Below, in pieces: positions 55,620-64,000 of a DNA stretch of 64,000 nt; within the stretch, counting starts at the first letter, position 1, and each line of letters begins with the position of its first letter. The position numbers and the translations under genes were made by a program. Source of the stretch: Powellomyces hirtus (lineage: Eukaryota; Chytridiomycota; Chytridiomycetes; Spizellomycetales; Powellomycetaceae). Under the pieces are notes generated by a model, which saw nothing but the letters and a program-made list of their open reading frames with translations, had not been told where the DNA came from and searched no databases. Where the stretch lies: NCBI GenBank assembly GCA_025526995.1, contig JAHLKG010000010.1:744001-808000 (forward strand), written 5' to 3'.

Positions 55620-56667
55620 ATGGCCGCCACGATAAACCCCACCAGCACCTCCCCGCTTCCCACCGAGCCTGCCCACACAGCCGACCCCGCAAACAACCAC
55701 CCACCAAGCAGCAGCACCACCAGCATCACCGACAATGACGACACGACCACCCACCCCGACATCTCCGACAAAGATCTCAGCACAAGCCCCACGCCAAATG
55801 ACTCGGACGCCGACGTCATGACAGTGTTTGAAGACCCAGTCAACTTCAACGCCAAACACCCGCTGCAGAACCGTTGGACCCTGTGGTTCGATAACCCGCA
55901 GAAACGGACCGGTCTCCACAATTGGGAAAAAAGCTTGAAGAACTTGATTACTTTTGATACCGTTGAGGACTTCTGGGGGTGAGTTTCTTGTGTTCCTCGT
56001 TGTTAACTCCACCACTCTTTCAAACCCCTGTGCAAATTCTGATTCTAATTTCTTGTTTCTGTTTCCCGATCACTAGTGTATACAACAACGTTGTCAATTC
56101 TTCTCAATTGGCACACGGTGCCAACTACCATCTTTTCAAAGAGGGCGTCCGACCCATGTGGGAAGACCCGGAGAACGAGAACGGCGGCAAATGGGTGTTC
56201 CCTCTTCCCAAAGCCCGACGCGGCGATCTCGACCAGTCATGGTTGTTCACAGTAAGTCCTTTCCTTCTCTCTCGCCCCACTGCGACATCTCTGCCCCTCA
56301 TACTCATCCGGCGTTTTTTTCTGCATCAGATGCTTGCCTGTGTGGGTGAAAGCTTCCCCAATCCCGAAGAAATTTGCGGTGCCGTCGTGTCCATCCGCAA
56401 ACAGCAGGACCGTATTGCGCTGTGGACCAAGCACGCCCTTAACGAAGACGCTGCCAAGGGCTCCGGCGCCCACTGGAAAGCCGTCCTGCAGCTGCAGGAG
56501 TCTGAGAAGCTGGGATACCAGGCTCACTCGGACGCTCTGAAGAAGAACTCTAGGTGAGTCACCAACCCTAACGAGCAGACCAACGCAAGTTGCCTCAATG
56601 CGCTTTACTGATCATTCCCTTGCACATTTCACACAGCTTCTCCAACTCGGATATGTACACCGTCTAA
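55620..56667 (+). CDS. EIF4E: Translation initiation factor eIF4E (mRNA cap-binding protein)
   Basis: Binds the mRNA 5' cap and recruits ribosomes through eIF4G. Four exons. The N-terminus is Thr/Pro/Ser-rich and disordered up to about residue 70. The core begins KHPLQNRWTLWFDNPQKR, with the cap-stacking Trp in the NRWTLWF context, and continues NWEKSLKNLITFDTVEDFWG (eIF4G-binding Trp), YNNVVNSSQL, YHLFKEGVRPMWEDPENENGGKW (second stacking Trp and cap-binding Glu in MWED), EEICGAVVSIRKQQDRIALWT, and a last exon ending SFSNSDMYTV. Introns fall at conserved places and join in frame. The family match is unambiguous. C/T-rich leader before the ATG. Confidence 0.95.
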
Positions 56668-57228
56668 AAAAAAAACACTGTCTTCCGCATCAACCTTCGC
56701 GACGCCTCTCCCATGAGCGCCGCTTTGCACCTCTGTATCCAATTGTACACCTCTGGCCCCTCCGTCGGAGAGGAGGGTGGCCCCTCTTATGCAAAATCCC
56801 TGCCTATCCGTCGCAACTTGATAGTTTCCTGAATTCCCCGGGCATTATTTTTTTTTTTTTTCCTCAGCATACCTCCCCCGTTATTTATGAACGTGTATAA
56901 ATTGATTTCGGGAAATCCCATACTGTTGGCGGTCCAAGAGGGAGGAATGGAACGGGAATGGAACCGCCTGGTTTGGTGTGCCTTGTTTCATTTTATGTTT
57001 TCAAATCTGCAAAGGGCAAGGTTTGCACACATCCACATCTTCTGCAATTTTCTTTCCAAACCATAATGTTTTATTGTAGTATTCAAAAGTATGTGGAAAT
57101 AAGGAGAGTTTGTACACATTCAAATGACACCCGCCCCGCCTACATCGAAACATAGCGCGCAGGCAGTCAGCTAGCTCATCGAAAGATAAGCCCTGTATGA
57201 GCGGGAGATCCATCTTATCTAACGCCCT
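56668..57228. other. Convergent 3' region, no gene seen
   Basis: About 560 nt between the stop codons of eIF4E and phosphoglycerate dehydrogenase. It has an A-run right after the eIF4E stop (56665-56674), T-rich stretch (56848-56863) and no coding motif. It must hold the 3' UTRs and polyadenylation sites of both genes. Confidence 0.45.
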
Positions 57229-58819
57229 TCAATAGAGGAGGCGTGTGCGGATGTTGGAGGCCAATGCCTCGATTCTCTCGTAGATCTTCTGGTAGTCCTC
57301 CGGGTGCTCGACATTGATGTCGGCCATGAGGTAGGCGATGGGACCACGCGAGTCAACGATTTGCTTCTCGATGTTGAAGTCGGAGAGGACCTTGTTGATT
57401 TGCTATTGGTTGTCGAAGAGAACAGAATCAGCACAACAGCGACATAGGGGACGGAAGACGATTTATGAATTTGCCACGTCTCCTTACCTTGAGCACACCA
57501 GGAACGTTGTGATGCGTGTTCAGCAGTCGCACCGTCTTGCTGTCAGCAGAAGGGCTGCGGATATCGCACTCGGGGAAGTTGACGGCTCCCAAGGTGGTGC
57601 CATTGTTGACGTATCGGACGAGGGCCGAGGCAACCTCGACTCCGATGGAGCTCTGCGCTTCCTCGGTCGAGCCTCCAATGTGCGGGGTCAGGATGGTGTT
57701 TGGGCAGCCTCTCAGCTCGCTCTCAAAGTTGGGGCCGTTGGCGAAAGGCTCGACAGGGTACACGTCGATGGCAGCACCACCGAGCTGTCCGCTCCGCAGG
57801 GCAGCGGCAACGGCGGGGATGTCAACCACCGTGCCTCGGGATGCTTGCAGGAGGTAAGCCCCCTTTTTCATGAGATTCACCTCCCGCTCTCCAATCATGT
57901 TCTTTGTCTCGTCCGTCTCTGGGACGTGAAGACTGACGTAGTCGGCCTGAGCGAGAAGCTCGTCGAGGGTGTCGACGGGTTTGGCTAATCCCAAGGGCAT
58001 GATCTGTTGCACATCGTAGAAGATGACAACCATACCCATGGCGTCCGCTATCACGGACAACTGCGCACCAATGTGTCCGTATCCGACAATACCGAGGGTC
58101 TTGCCACGGATCTCGTTGCAGTTCTTCGAGGTCTTGTTCCAGGTACCTTGATGCAGCTCGGTGGTTCGGTCGCCCAGTTGCCGGGAAAGCGCAATGATCT
58201 CGCAGATCATGAGCTCGGCAACACTGCGCGAGTTGCTGAATGGGGAGTTGAAGACTGCAATACCGTGGGCGGCGGCGTACTCGAGATCGACTTGGTTGGT
58301 TCCGATGCAGAAGCATCCGATAACCAGCAGCTTCTTGGCCTCCGCAAGGATCTCGGCTGTGAGTTGGGTCTTTGATCTGAACCGATCGCGTTAGATATGG
58401 CTGGGAGGGAAGCGAAAGAGTGTCTCATGACGTACCGCAGACCGATGGCGTGAACGTCCTTGATCTTCTCCTTCAGCACTTCGGGGGAAAGTGCCTTGGC
58501 GTGTGCCTCAATCTGTTGGTTCAAGGAATGACAGACCCGCATGGTTAGTTTGAGACGCATTTCCGCAAAAACTGTCGCCATGCCGCCATGCCTGATATCC
58601 AGCGTTCTCCAGAATCTTGATTCCGGTTGCGTTCACACCTTATGACAGAAAGGATAGAGTTAGCGCAAGGTCGCAGGTCTCGGCATGTAGCTTTGACTTT
58701 CTCAGCTCTCCAAACCCACCTTCTAGCAGAAGGATCTTGATCTCTCCATTGTTGAAGGGCTTCAAGGCCTTTGGTGGGCCGGCCTTCACGGGCTGTCTAG
58801 CTGGGGAAGTGGTAGTCAT
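57229..58819 (-). CDS. SER3: D-3-phosphoglycerate dehydrogenase (serine biosynthesis)
   Basis: Oxidises 3-phosphoglycerate to 3-phosphohydroxypyruvate with NAD+, the first step of serine synthesis. Several exons. Start MTTTSPARQPVKAGPPKAL; then VNATGIKILENAGYQ|IEAHAKALSPEVLKEKIKDVHAIG, a junction across a GC...AG intron (58591-58513). The NAD-binding domain has LGIVGYGHIGAQL, DYVSLHVPETDETKNMIG, SRGTVVDIPA, and the catalytic Arg/Glu/His set (YLLQASRG, PVEPFANG, TPHIGGSTEEAQ). The C-terminal ACT-like end (YERIEALASNIRTRLLY) is encoded by the last exon at 57229. Length and motifs match yeast Ser3/Ser33. Convergent with eIF4E. Confidence 0.94.
58513..58591 (-). other. Probable GC-AG intron in the phosphoglycerate dehydrogenase gene
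   Basis: The minus strand reads TATCAG|GCATGG...CCAACAG|ATTGAG. Splicing GC to AG gives GYQIEAHAKAL, which fits the family; the nearest GT donor would create a stop right after the junction. The donor GCATGG is itself weak. Confidence 0.6.
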
Positions 58820-59527
58820 TTGTGTTGGTGCGGGCGGTGGGATGTTACGGAAGGTAGTGAGTTATGCCAGGTGGGCGGTCTTTATTATAAAGTTGCGGAG
58901 CGAGTATGGAACCCGAAACTCTTGGTAAAAAAAATAAAGAAAAAAGAAGTGCGCGCGGGGGGTCCCCACAGCTTGTTGAAATGGCTTTGTCAGACAGATT
59001 CAAGTGAGTGACTGGTGAATCATCTAGATGGGAAATCGCACTTGGATGGCATCATTTGATTCATTCATTCATTCATTCATAGTTGGTAAACTGTCATCTC
59101 CCGATTCGTCATTAATTGATTGGCCAAAAGTGACTGAGTGATGGACTTGATGGGACTTGATGAGAAAAAAGAGGGCGTTGAATTCGCGAATGATCGATCT
59201 ATTTTATCTCTCCCATATCTATCCATCAATTGCGAATTTTTGCTCGAAAGGCACGCGCCCCAACACCCCAAATTTCAATTGCTCCCAGCGGCCTCCCCAT
59301 CCCATCGTTCGTTCCTTTGCACGTGTTTGAGCCTAGATTCATCCTCGTGGCTTTTGCTATGCTCCAAACCAAGAGTAGCCAAAAATGCATTATGTTTGAC
59401 TCCTTTCTGGCTGGAATCAGTACCCTTACGTGGTTTTGCGCAGCACCCCTTTGGACAACGTTTCTTTGCCCATCACTTTGCAGTATTCCATGCCATTTAC
59501 ATCACATCACCATCAGCAAAGCCCACC
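58820..59527. other. Divergent promoter region with a tetranucleotide repeat
   Basis: About 700 nt between the phosphoglycerate dehydrogenase and RPB3 start codons. It holds an (ATTC)5 microsatellite near 59059-59080. An open plus-strand frame runs toward RPB3 but shows no conserved sequence before MNLDPTAL. Confidence 0.45.
59059..59080. repeat. (ATTC)5 microsatellite
   Basis: Five ATTC units plus AT in the divergent promoter region. Confidence 0.8.
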
Positions 59528-60545
59528 ATGAACTTGGATCCAACAGCTCTGGCCTTCCCTGACGCCAGCGGGCCTCAGGTGGCAATCAAAGAAGTCACGA
59601 ACACCACCGTCACGTTTGTTCTCAGCAACACTGATCTCGCCCTCGCCAATGCCCTTCGAAGAGTCATGATTGCCGAAGTCCCAACAATAGCTATCGATCT
59701 GGTGGATTTCGAAACAAATACGGTTGGTATTGGGATGCGACATAAGGCTAGGAAGGGAGATACGGGACAAAGTGGCGCTTGATCGGCTGGTGCTAGTGCA
59801 TCTTGGGGTTCGCATTTATCTCTGTCTCCGTCCTAACGTCTGCACCCCAATTTTGTCTATCCGTTCGCTTATCCCACTATAGACGGTCCTCGCGGATGAA
59901 TTCATAGCGCATCGCCTAGGTTTGATACCGATCGAGTCGACCCAGGCCAGCTCTCTAAACTACCGTCACGAATGCGCCTGTGTGCCATACTGTGCCGAAT
60001 GCTCTGTGGAATTCACGCTCAATGCTTCGTGTCAATCCGAAGGCACAATGAGCGTCTATTCGCGAGACCTTATATCCAGTCACCCCTCGATCGACACGTA
60101 TTTCGAGGATCCGAGCGAGAAGGGGGTTTTGATCGCCAAGCTGCGAAAAGGACAGAGCTTATCTGTGAAAGCCATTGCTAGAAAGGGAACCGGAAAGGAG
60201 CATGCCAAGTGGGCGCCATGCACTGGGGTAGCATTCGAGTACGACCCGCACAACCGGCTGCGGCACACAACGTATTGGCACGAGGAGGACGTCAAATCGG
60301 AATGGCCAAAAAGCGAAAAGGCGCTGGAGGAACCGGAACCGAAAGATGACGAGCCGTTTGATTACAAGGCCAAGCCGGATCGGTTTTATTTTACGGTGGA
60401 GAGCACAGGCGCATTGCCGCCGACCGTGATTGTGGTCCAGGGGTTAGAGGTGCTGCAACGGAAACTGGCCGAAGTACATAACTCATTACGCAAGATTGCT
60501 GAGAACCAGGGAGAAACGGCGGTTCCTTCCATATACATGATGTAG
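59528..60545 (+). CDS. RPB3: RNA polymerase II subunit Rpb3
   Basis: Alpha-like subunit that pairs with Rpb11 in polymerase II assembly. Two exons. Exon 1 starts [17 protein letters not shown] and has [32 protein letters not shown], the alpha-subunit signature. The intron begins GTTGGT and ends CTATAG, and exon 2 continues [17 protein letters not shown]. The zinc-binding [10 protein letters not shown] follows, then [10 protein letters not shown] and [25 protein letters not shown]. The C-terminus is [23 protein letters not shown]. This is the polymerase II rather than the polymerase I/III (Rpac1) type, judged by KEHAKW and the zinc site. Convergent with the PDI gene, 118 nt apart. Confidence 0.95.
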
Positions 60546-60663
60546 ATGCGACCAAATATCATTGCTACCGATAGTTGACAGTTACTGCGTTAACCTGAAC
60601 GTCACACCATCAAAAAATCTCAGGTGTTTCTAGAGTCAGAAGGATTTTGGCACTCTCAGGTCA

Positions 60664-62118
60664 TCACAGTTCACTTCTACCATCAACGTCGAGATCCTCT
60701 GCATCATCGGCAGCGGTTGTGCCAGCTACGAACGAATTCAAAATGTTCTTTCGGATGAACATCGAGTCCAATCTGGATGGCTCCGCGTTTCCCTGGTCTA
60801 GAATGCGTCCCAAGCGCGCAATCTCTGATCCCGGGAAACCCTCATTGCCGCCGGCAATCTTCTTCATCACCTTGACGTAGTACTCGGCCGTCTTGGCCGA
60901 CTGTTGGGAAGCAGCCTTCTGAGCCTCTTCGATCAACGTCTTGCGATCAGCTGCGGACGCGCTCGCAAACTTTTCAGCGAGTTTGTCCAGAGCGTCAACG
61001 CGACCAGCCTACATATATTTGCAAGTCAATTTTTCGGGTTCCCATCTGTAATCGACATGTGATATGCAAACGCGCATGTCACAAACAAACCTGTTCATTA
61101 AGTCCGCCACCAGCAGCGCGGGATGTTCCGCACTTTTCGTTGAGGAACTCGACAAACGCCTCCTCGGTGCGTCCCGCTTGGTAGTCTTCCGGGGCACCCG
61201 CGTCGCCACCAGCGGGGAAGAACTTGATGGTAGGGTAACCCGTGACACCGTACCGTTCCGCAATGTCCGCAGAAGTGGTCGCGTCCAGGTTGGCCACTAC
61301 AACATTAGGTTCGGTCGCAAAGTCTTTGGCAACTTTCTCGTAGATTGGGGCCAAGTTTTTCTGTAATCATAGCAAGCATTAGGAGGAGACTTCCAAAACA
61401 ATATGCTGAAACGCAGGTTCATGATACATACGCAGTGTCCGCACCACGGGGCATAAAACTCGACCAAGACGTTGTTCTTGGGGTTCTTGACCACCTCATC
61501 AAAGTTGGCCGCCGACAGGACCTCGACAAAAGTTTGGGGCTTGTGCACACGGGCCCGAACTCCAACCTTCTCGTCTACGAACTTCACAAGAGAGTCCAGG
61601 TCGCGTCCGCTGCTGTAATCCACAGGGGATTTGGGGGAGCCTTTCGGGAACCACTTGAGGGTCGGAAAGCCCTTAACGCCAAATCGACCTCCCAATGCTT
61701 TGTGCTTGTCGGCGTCGACCTTGGCGATGATGACGTCGTTCTTGACGTGGCTGTAGGCGGTACCCAGCTCTTCGTAGATCGGTGCGAGTGTTTTGCCTGG
61801 TTGTGCGGAGATCGCGGGGGGCAGTCATGAGTTTTGGGGAAGGTCAATGTACGAGAGTCCAGGGTGCTTACAATGTCCACACCAGGGAGCGTAGAACTCC
61901 ACGAGTGCTGGTTTGCTTCCATCAATGACCTAGTTGCCCGTCGTATCTTTAGCACGAAAGCTCTAATAAACCTCTTGGTCACTTGTCCATACCTTGTCGA
62001 AATCGGCATCTGTCAGTGCGACGACGTGCGATGGGTCAGCCTGCACCAGCAACGCGGAAAGGAATAGCACTAAGGCGCTGAATAGTAGCGTTTTTGAGAA
62101 TGTCTTGTAAGATGCCAT
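60664..62118 (-). CDS. Protein disulfide isomerase with two thioredoxin domains and an ERp29-like tail
   Basis: ER oxidoreductase of the Erp38/PDI-D type. The start [27 protein letters not shown] is a clear signal peptide. Two thioredoxin domains carry FYAPWCGHC, with introns falling at the last Cys of each motif (in the first inside the codon, in the second just after it). The redox motif WCGHC is intact in both. Between them lies [15 protein letters not shown] and after them [15 protein letters not shown]. The C-terminal domain ([14 protein letters not shown] to [11 protein letters not shown]) resembles ERp29-C. The last residues are DGRSEL, a KDEL-like but unusual ER-retention tail. About 370 residues. 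Divergent from the APSES gene. Confidence 0.9.
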
Positions 62119-62339
62119 CTTGTAACAGATTGTGTGTGGCGAACAATGACGGTGCAAGCGAGTTGGCGGTTTGACACGTATCGGTACCGCCAGCGTGCAA
62201 ACTTGACTTCTTCACATCACATTTCGACTTTCGGACGAAACTCACGCCACATTCAACTTGGGGTTCTGAACACTGTCGATTTTCACGCACCGAATCTTTC
62301 AAAACTCCACTCGCAGAATCAATCCACATCCTTCCCGCC
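62119..62339. promoter_or_regulatory. Bidirectional promoter between PDI and APSES genes
   Basis: 221 nt between start codons. The middle is A/C-rich with CACATCACATTTCGAC. No TATA box is obvious, which fits a shared housekeeping promoter. Confidence 0.45.
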
Positions 62340-63575
62340 ATGCCCGCCGCCCTACTCGTGAACGAGATCACCGCCCCTTCTCCATATAGTTCAAATCGCG
62401 CAACTTCCCAATGCAAGGACAGCTCAACAGCCGAATCGAACAAAACCGAAGACGAAGATCTCCCGCCATTATTGCTCCCCCAACCACCCCTCACACCACC
62501 CCCAACGTACCCAACCGCTCTCGTCCCACCACAACCGACACCTTACGAAGCGTGGAATGACCGGCGATATGCTCTGGCCCCGCTGCAGGGCTACAAGCCT
62601 ATTTACCTTCCCACTGCGCAGAGTGATGGGACGGGCCAGACGATATCGACGCCGCAGCAGAAACAGCAGCTGTCTGTGCAAGTTCAGCAGACACAACAGC
62701 AGCAGCAGATACAACAGCAGCAGCAACAGCAGATCCGTCTCACGCAGCAATTACAGCAACTTCAGCAACAGCAGCAAGTGTACCAGCAGCAACAGCAGCA
62801 ATTGGATCACGCCCAACAGCTACATCAGCTTTTGAACGCCGTCTCCACCCCGCTGGATAGTTTCGGCATGTCAACGGCTGGATTCGGTGGGGGTGCGGGC
62901 GGTTACTACCAACCCATATCAGCACCCTTTCAACAGCAGCAGCTTCACCAAATGCACCAGCAGGCACCCTATTACATGCCCCAACAGCCCCATCTCCAAA
63001 TGTCGCAACCGCAACAACCGGCCTACTACTCCATGCCTGTCACAGTCCCTGCATTCCGCCCATCAAATTTCACCATACCAGCAATGCGCCGCACATTTTC
63101 CGGATCACCGTACTCCACGCCCAGCTCGTCCCGCCGCAACGCGCCAGGCGTGCCCACGCGGCAGTTGGCGGCTTTAACACCGGTCCGTGAGGGCCTGTAT
63201 GAAGCGACATACTCGAATGTAACGGTGTATGAAATGGCATCTCCGAACGGCGTCGGCGTCATGCGACGGAAAACGGATTCGTGGCTTAATGCGACGCATA
63301 TCCTCAAGGCGGCGGGAATGGAGAAGAGTCGCAGAACAAAGGTGCTGGAACGAGAGATCCACCAGGGCGAACATGAGAAGATACAAGGCGGTTATGGCAA
63401 ATATCAAGGAACGTGGTACGTATATCTGCCTACCTTGAGCTCGATGGTTTTGGGATATGAAGGTAGGATCTCATGCCATTGTGCTTTTAGGATTCCGCTC
63501 TATCGGGCGCGCGAGCTGGCAGCCGAGTATGGTCTGGGATCAATCCTGCATGACATCCTGGATATACCGGAATAG
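62340..63575 (+). CDS. APSES/KilA-N-domain transcription factor
   Basis: DNA-binding regulator of the fungal APSES family (StuA/Mbp1 type). One in-frame intron of 75 nt (63416-63490) must be removed; it gives TW|IPLYRARELAAEYG, the strictly conserved end of the APSES domain, and leaves 386 residues. The N-terminal half is low complexity with long glutamine runs (residues about 100-170). The DNA-binding domain spans about residues 280-385: VREGLYEATYSNVTVYEM, RKTDSWLNATHILKAAGMEKS, LEREIHQGEHEKIQGGYGKYQGTW. No ankyrin repeats follow, so it is nearer to StuA than to Swi4/Swi6. Pathway cannot be told from sequence. Confidence 0.9.
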   Translation: MPAALLVNEITAPSPYSSNRATSQCKDSSTAESNKTEDEDLPPLLLPQPPLTPPPTYPTALVPPQPTPYEAWNDRRYALAPLQGYKPIYLPTAQSDGTGQTISTPQQKQQLSVQVQQTQQQQQIQQQQQQQIRLTQQLQQLQQQQQVYQQQQQQLDHAQQLHQLLNAVSTPLDSFGMSTAGFGGGAGGYYQPISAPFQQQQLHQMHQQAPYYMPQQPHLQMSQPQQPAYYSMPVTVPAFRPSNFTIPAMRRTFSGSPYSTPSSSRRNAPGVPTRQLAALTPVREGLYEATYSNVTVYEMASPNGVGVMRRKTDSWLNATHILKAAGMEKSRRTKVLEREIHQGEHEKIQGGYGKYQGTWYVYLPTLSSMVLGYEGRISCHCAFRIPLYRARELAAEYGLGSILHDILDIPE

Positions 63576-63967
63576 GTCTGCCTCGACATGTGTCATATGT
63601 CTGTGTTACATCAGGAGCACGAACGTTTTGAATAAATGGGTAAAAACACAGATTTGCTCTACAGGGTCGCTTTTGTGATTCCCATGTTTTTGGCGAGCCT
63701 GGACATCTTTGCTACGCTTCACTTTTTACGACTTCTTATGCTCCAAGCTCTTCGCTTCGTTTCAGGGGGGTTTCCATCAGTAGAAAGCCAATCATGATTT
63801 TCATTGTCCGCATCATAACGATAGCATGTACAGAATTTATTCGTTCACACGTTATACATTCACGATCCGACATTATGTCTACCATGTTCCATTCCTCAAT
63901 CGCAAACCTTCGTGCACACCTGTTCGAAAAGGCTCCTTTCGCTGTCAGCTGGACATGACACTCCCTC

Positions 63968-64000
63968 TCAGAGCATCCGTTCCCAGAGGTAGCCGCCTGT
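63968..64000 (-). CDS. Possible 3' end of a further gene, cut by the window edge
   Basis: The minus strand reads GGYLWERML followed by a stop at 63968. The stretch is too short to judge and could be chance. The gap 63576-63967 before it shows no coding signal on either strand. Confidence 0.2.
   Translation of the reverse strand, partial: TGGYLWERML

Noticed and set aside
1..64000. tRNA or 5S rRNA genes
   Set aside because: No sequence with both internal promoter boxes (the GGTTCGAATC box with its partner) was found by eye.

Overview
This window reads as nuclear DNA of a fungus. The genes are eukaryotic and intron-rich. Most introns are 40-110 nt with GT...AG ends, and many have a CTNAC/CTAAT-like branch signal. 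The protein set includes a vacuolar-type amino acid transporter, an APSES transcription factor, Bcs1, Mvp1, Aha1, Gyp1/TBC1D22 and Dap1. Several proteins look closer to animal than to yeast versions (gamma-tubulin, syntaxin-6, NTMT1, PGRMC-like Dap1, SLC38A11-like transporter, a USP37-like deubiquitinase). That mix suggests an early-diverging, probably zoosporic (chytrid-like) fungus. The assignment is inference. I recognise no rRNA, tRNA, CRISPR array, viral gene or intact transposon.

Layout. 0-5 kb: a small coiled-coil protein, a Tlg1/syntaxin-6 SNARE and APS kinase. 5-16 kb: indoleamine dioxygenase, a rhodanese plus dual-specificity phosphatase, an isochorismatase-fold hydrolase, a coiled-coil protein and Dap1. 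15.6-26.8 kb: an F-box/LRR protein, an alpha/beta hydrolase, a short-chain dehydrogenase with a decayed tandem copy, Bcs1, gamma-tubulin and a second hydrolase. 26.8-28.8 kb: gene-poor apart from one unidentified multi-intron candidate. 28.8-45.8 kb: N-terminal methyltransferase, TBC1D22-type Rab GAP, F-box/WD40 protein, a third hydrolase, two F-box-like proteins, Aha1, a ubiquitin-specific protease and another F-box-like protein. 45.8-47.2 kb: a repeat-bearing gap. 47.2-54.7 kb: amino acid transporter and Vps55 (divergent), a gap with two hairpin modules, then Mvp1/SNX8. 54.7-64 kb: eIF4E, phosphoglycerate dehydrogenase, Rpb3, a two-thioredoxin PDI and an APSES factor.

Genes mostly alternate in orientation, giving short convergent 3' gaps (for example Dap1/F-box-LRR 68 nt and Rpb3/PDI 118 nt) and short divergent promoter regions (PDI/APSES about 220 nt, gamma-tubulin/hydrolase about 220 nt, transporter/Vps55 about 330 nt). 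There is no operon or obvious pathway cluster. Two themes recur by count: endosome/Golgi/vacuole traffic (syntaxin-6, TBC1D22, Vps55, Mvp1, vacuolar-type transporter) and ubiquitin or F-box proteins (five F-box-like genes plus one USP).

I found no convincing novel system. The best leads are a decayed SDR tandem copy, an 8-nt micro-exon in Mvp1, a duplicated hairpin element near 51.4 kb, and unidentified spliced candidates at 12.7-13.4 and 27.7-28.2 kb.
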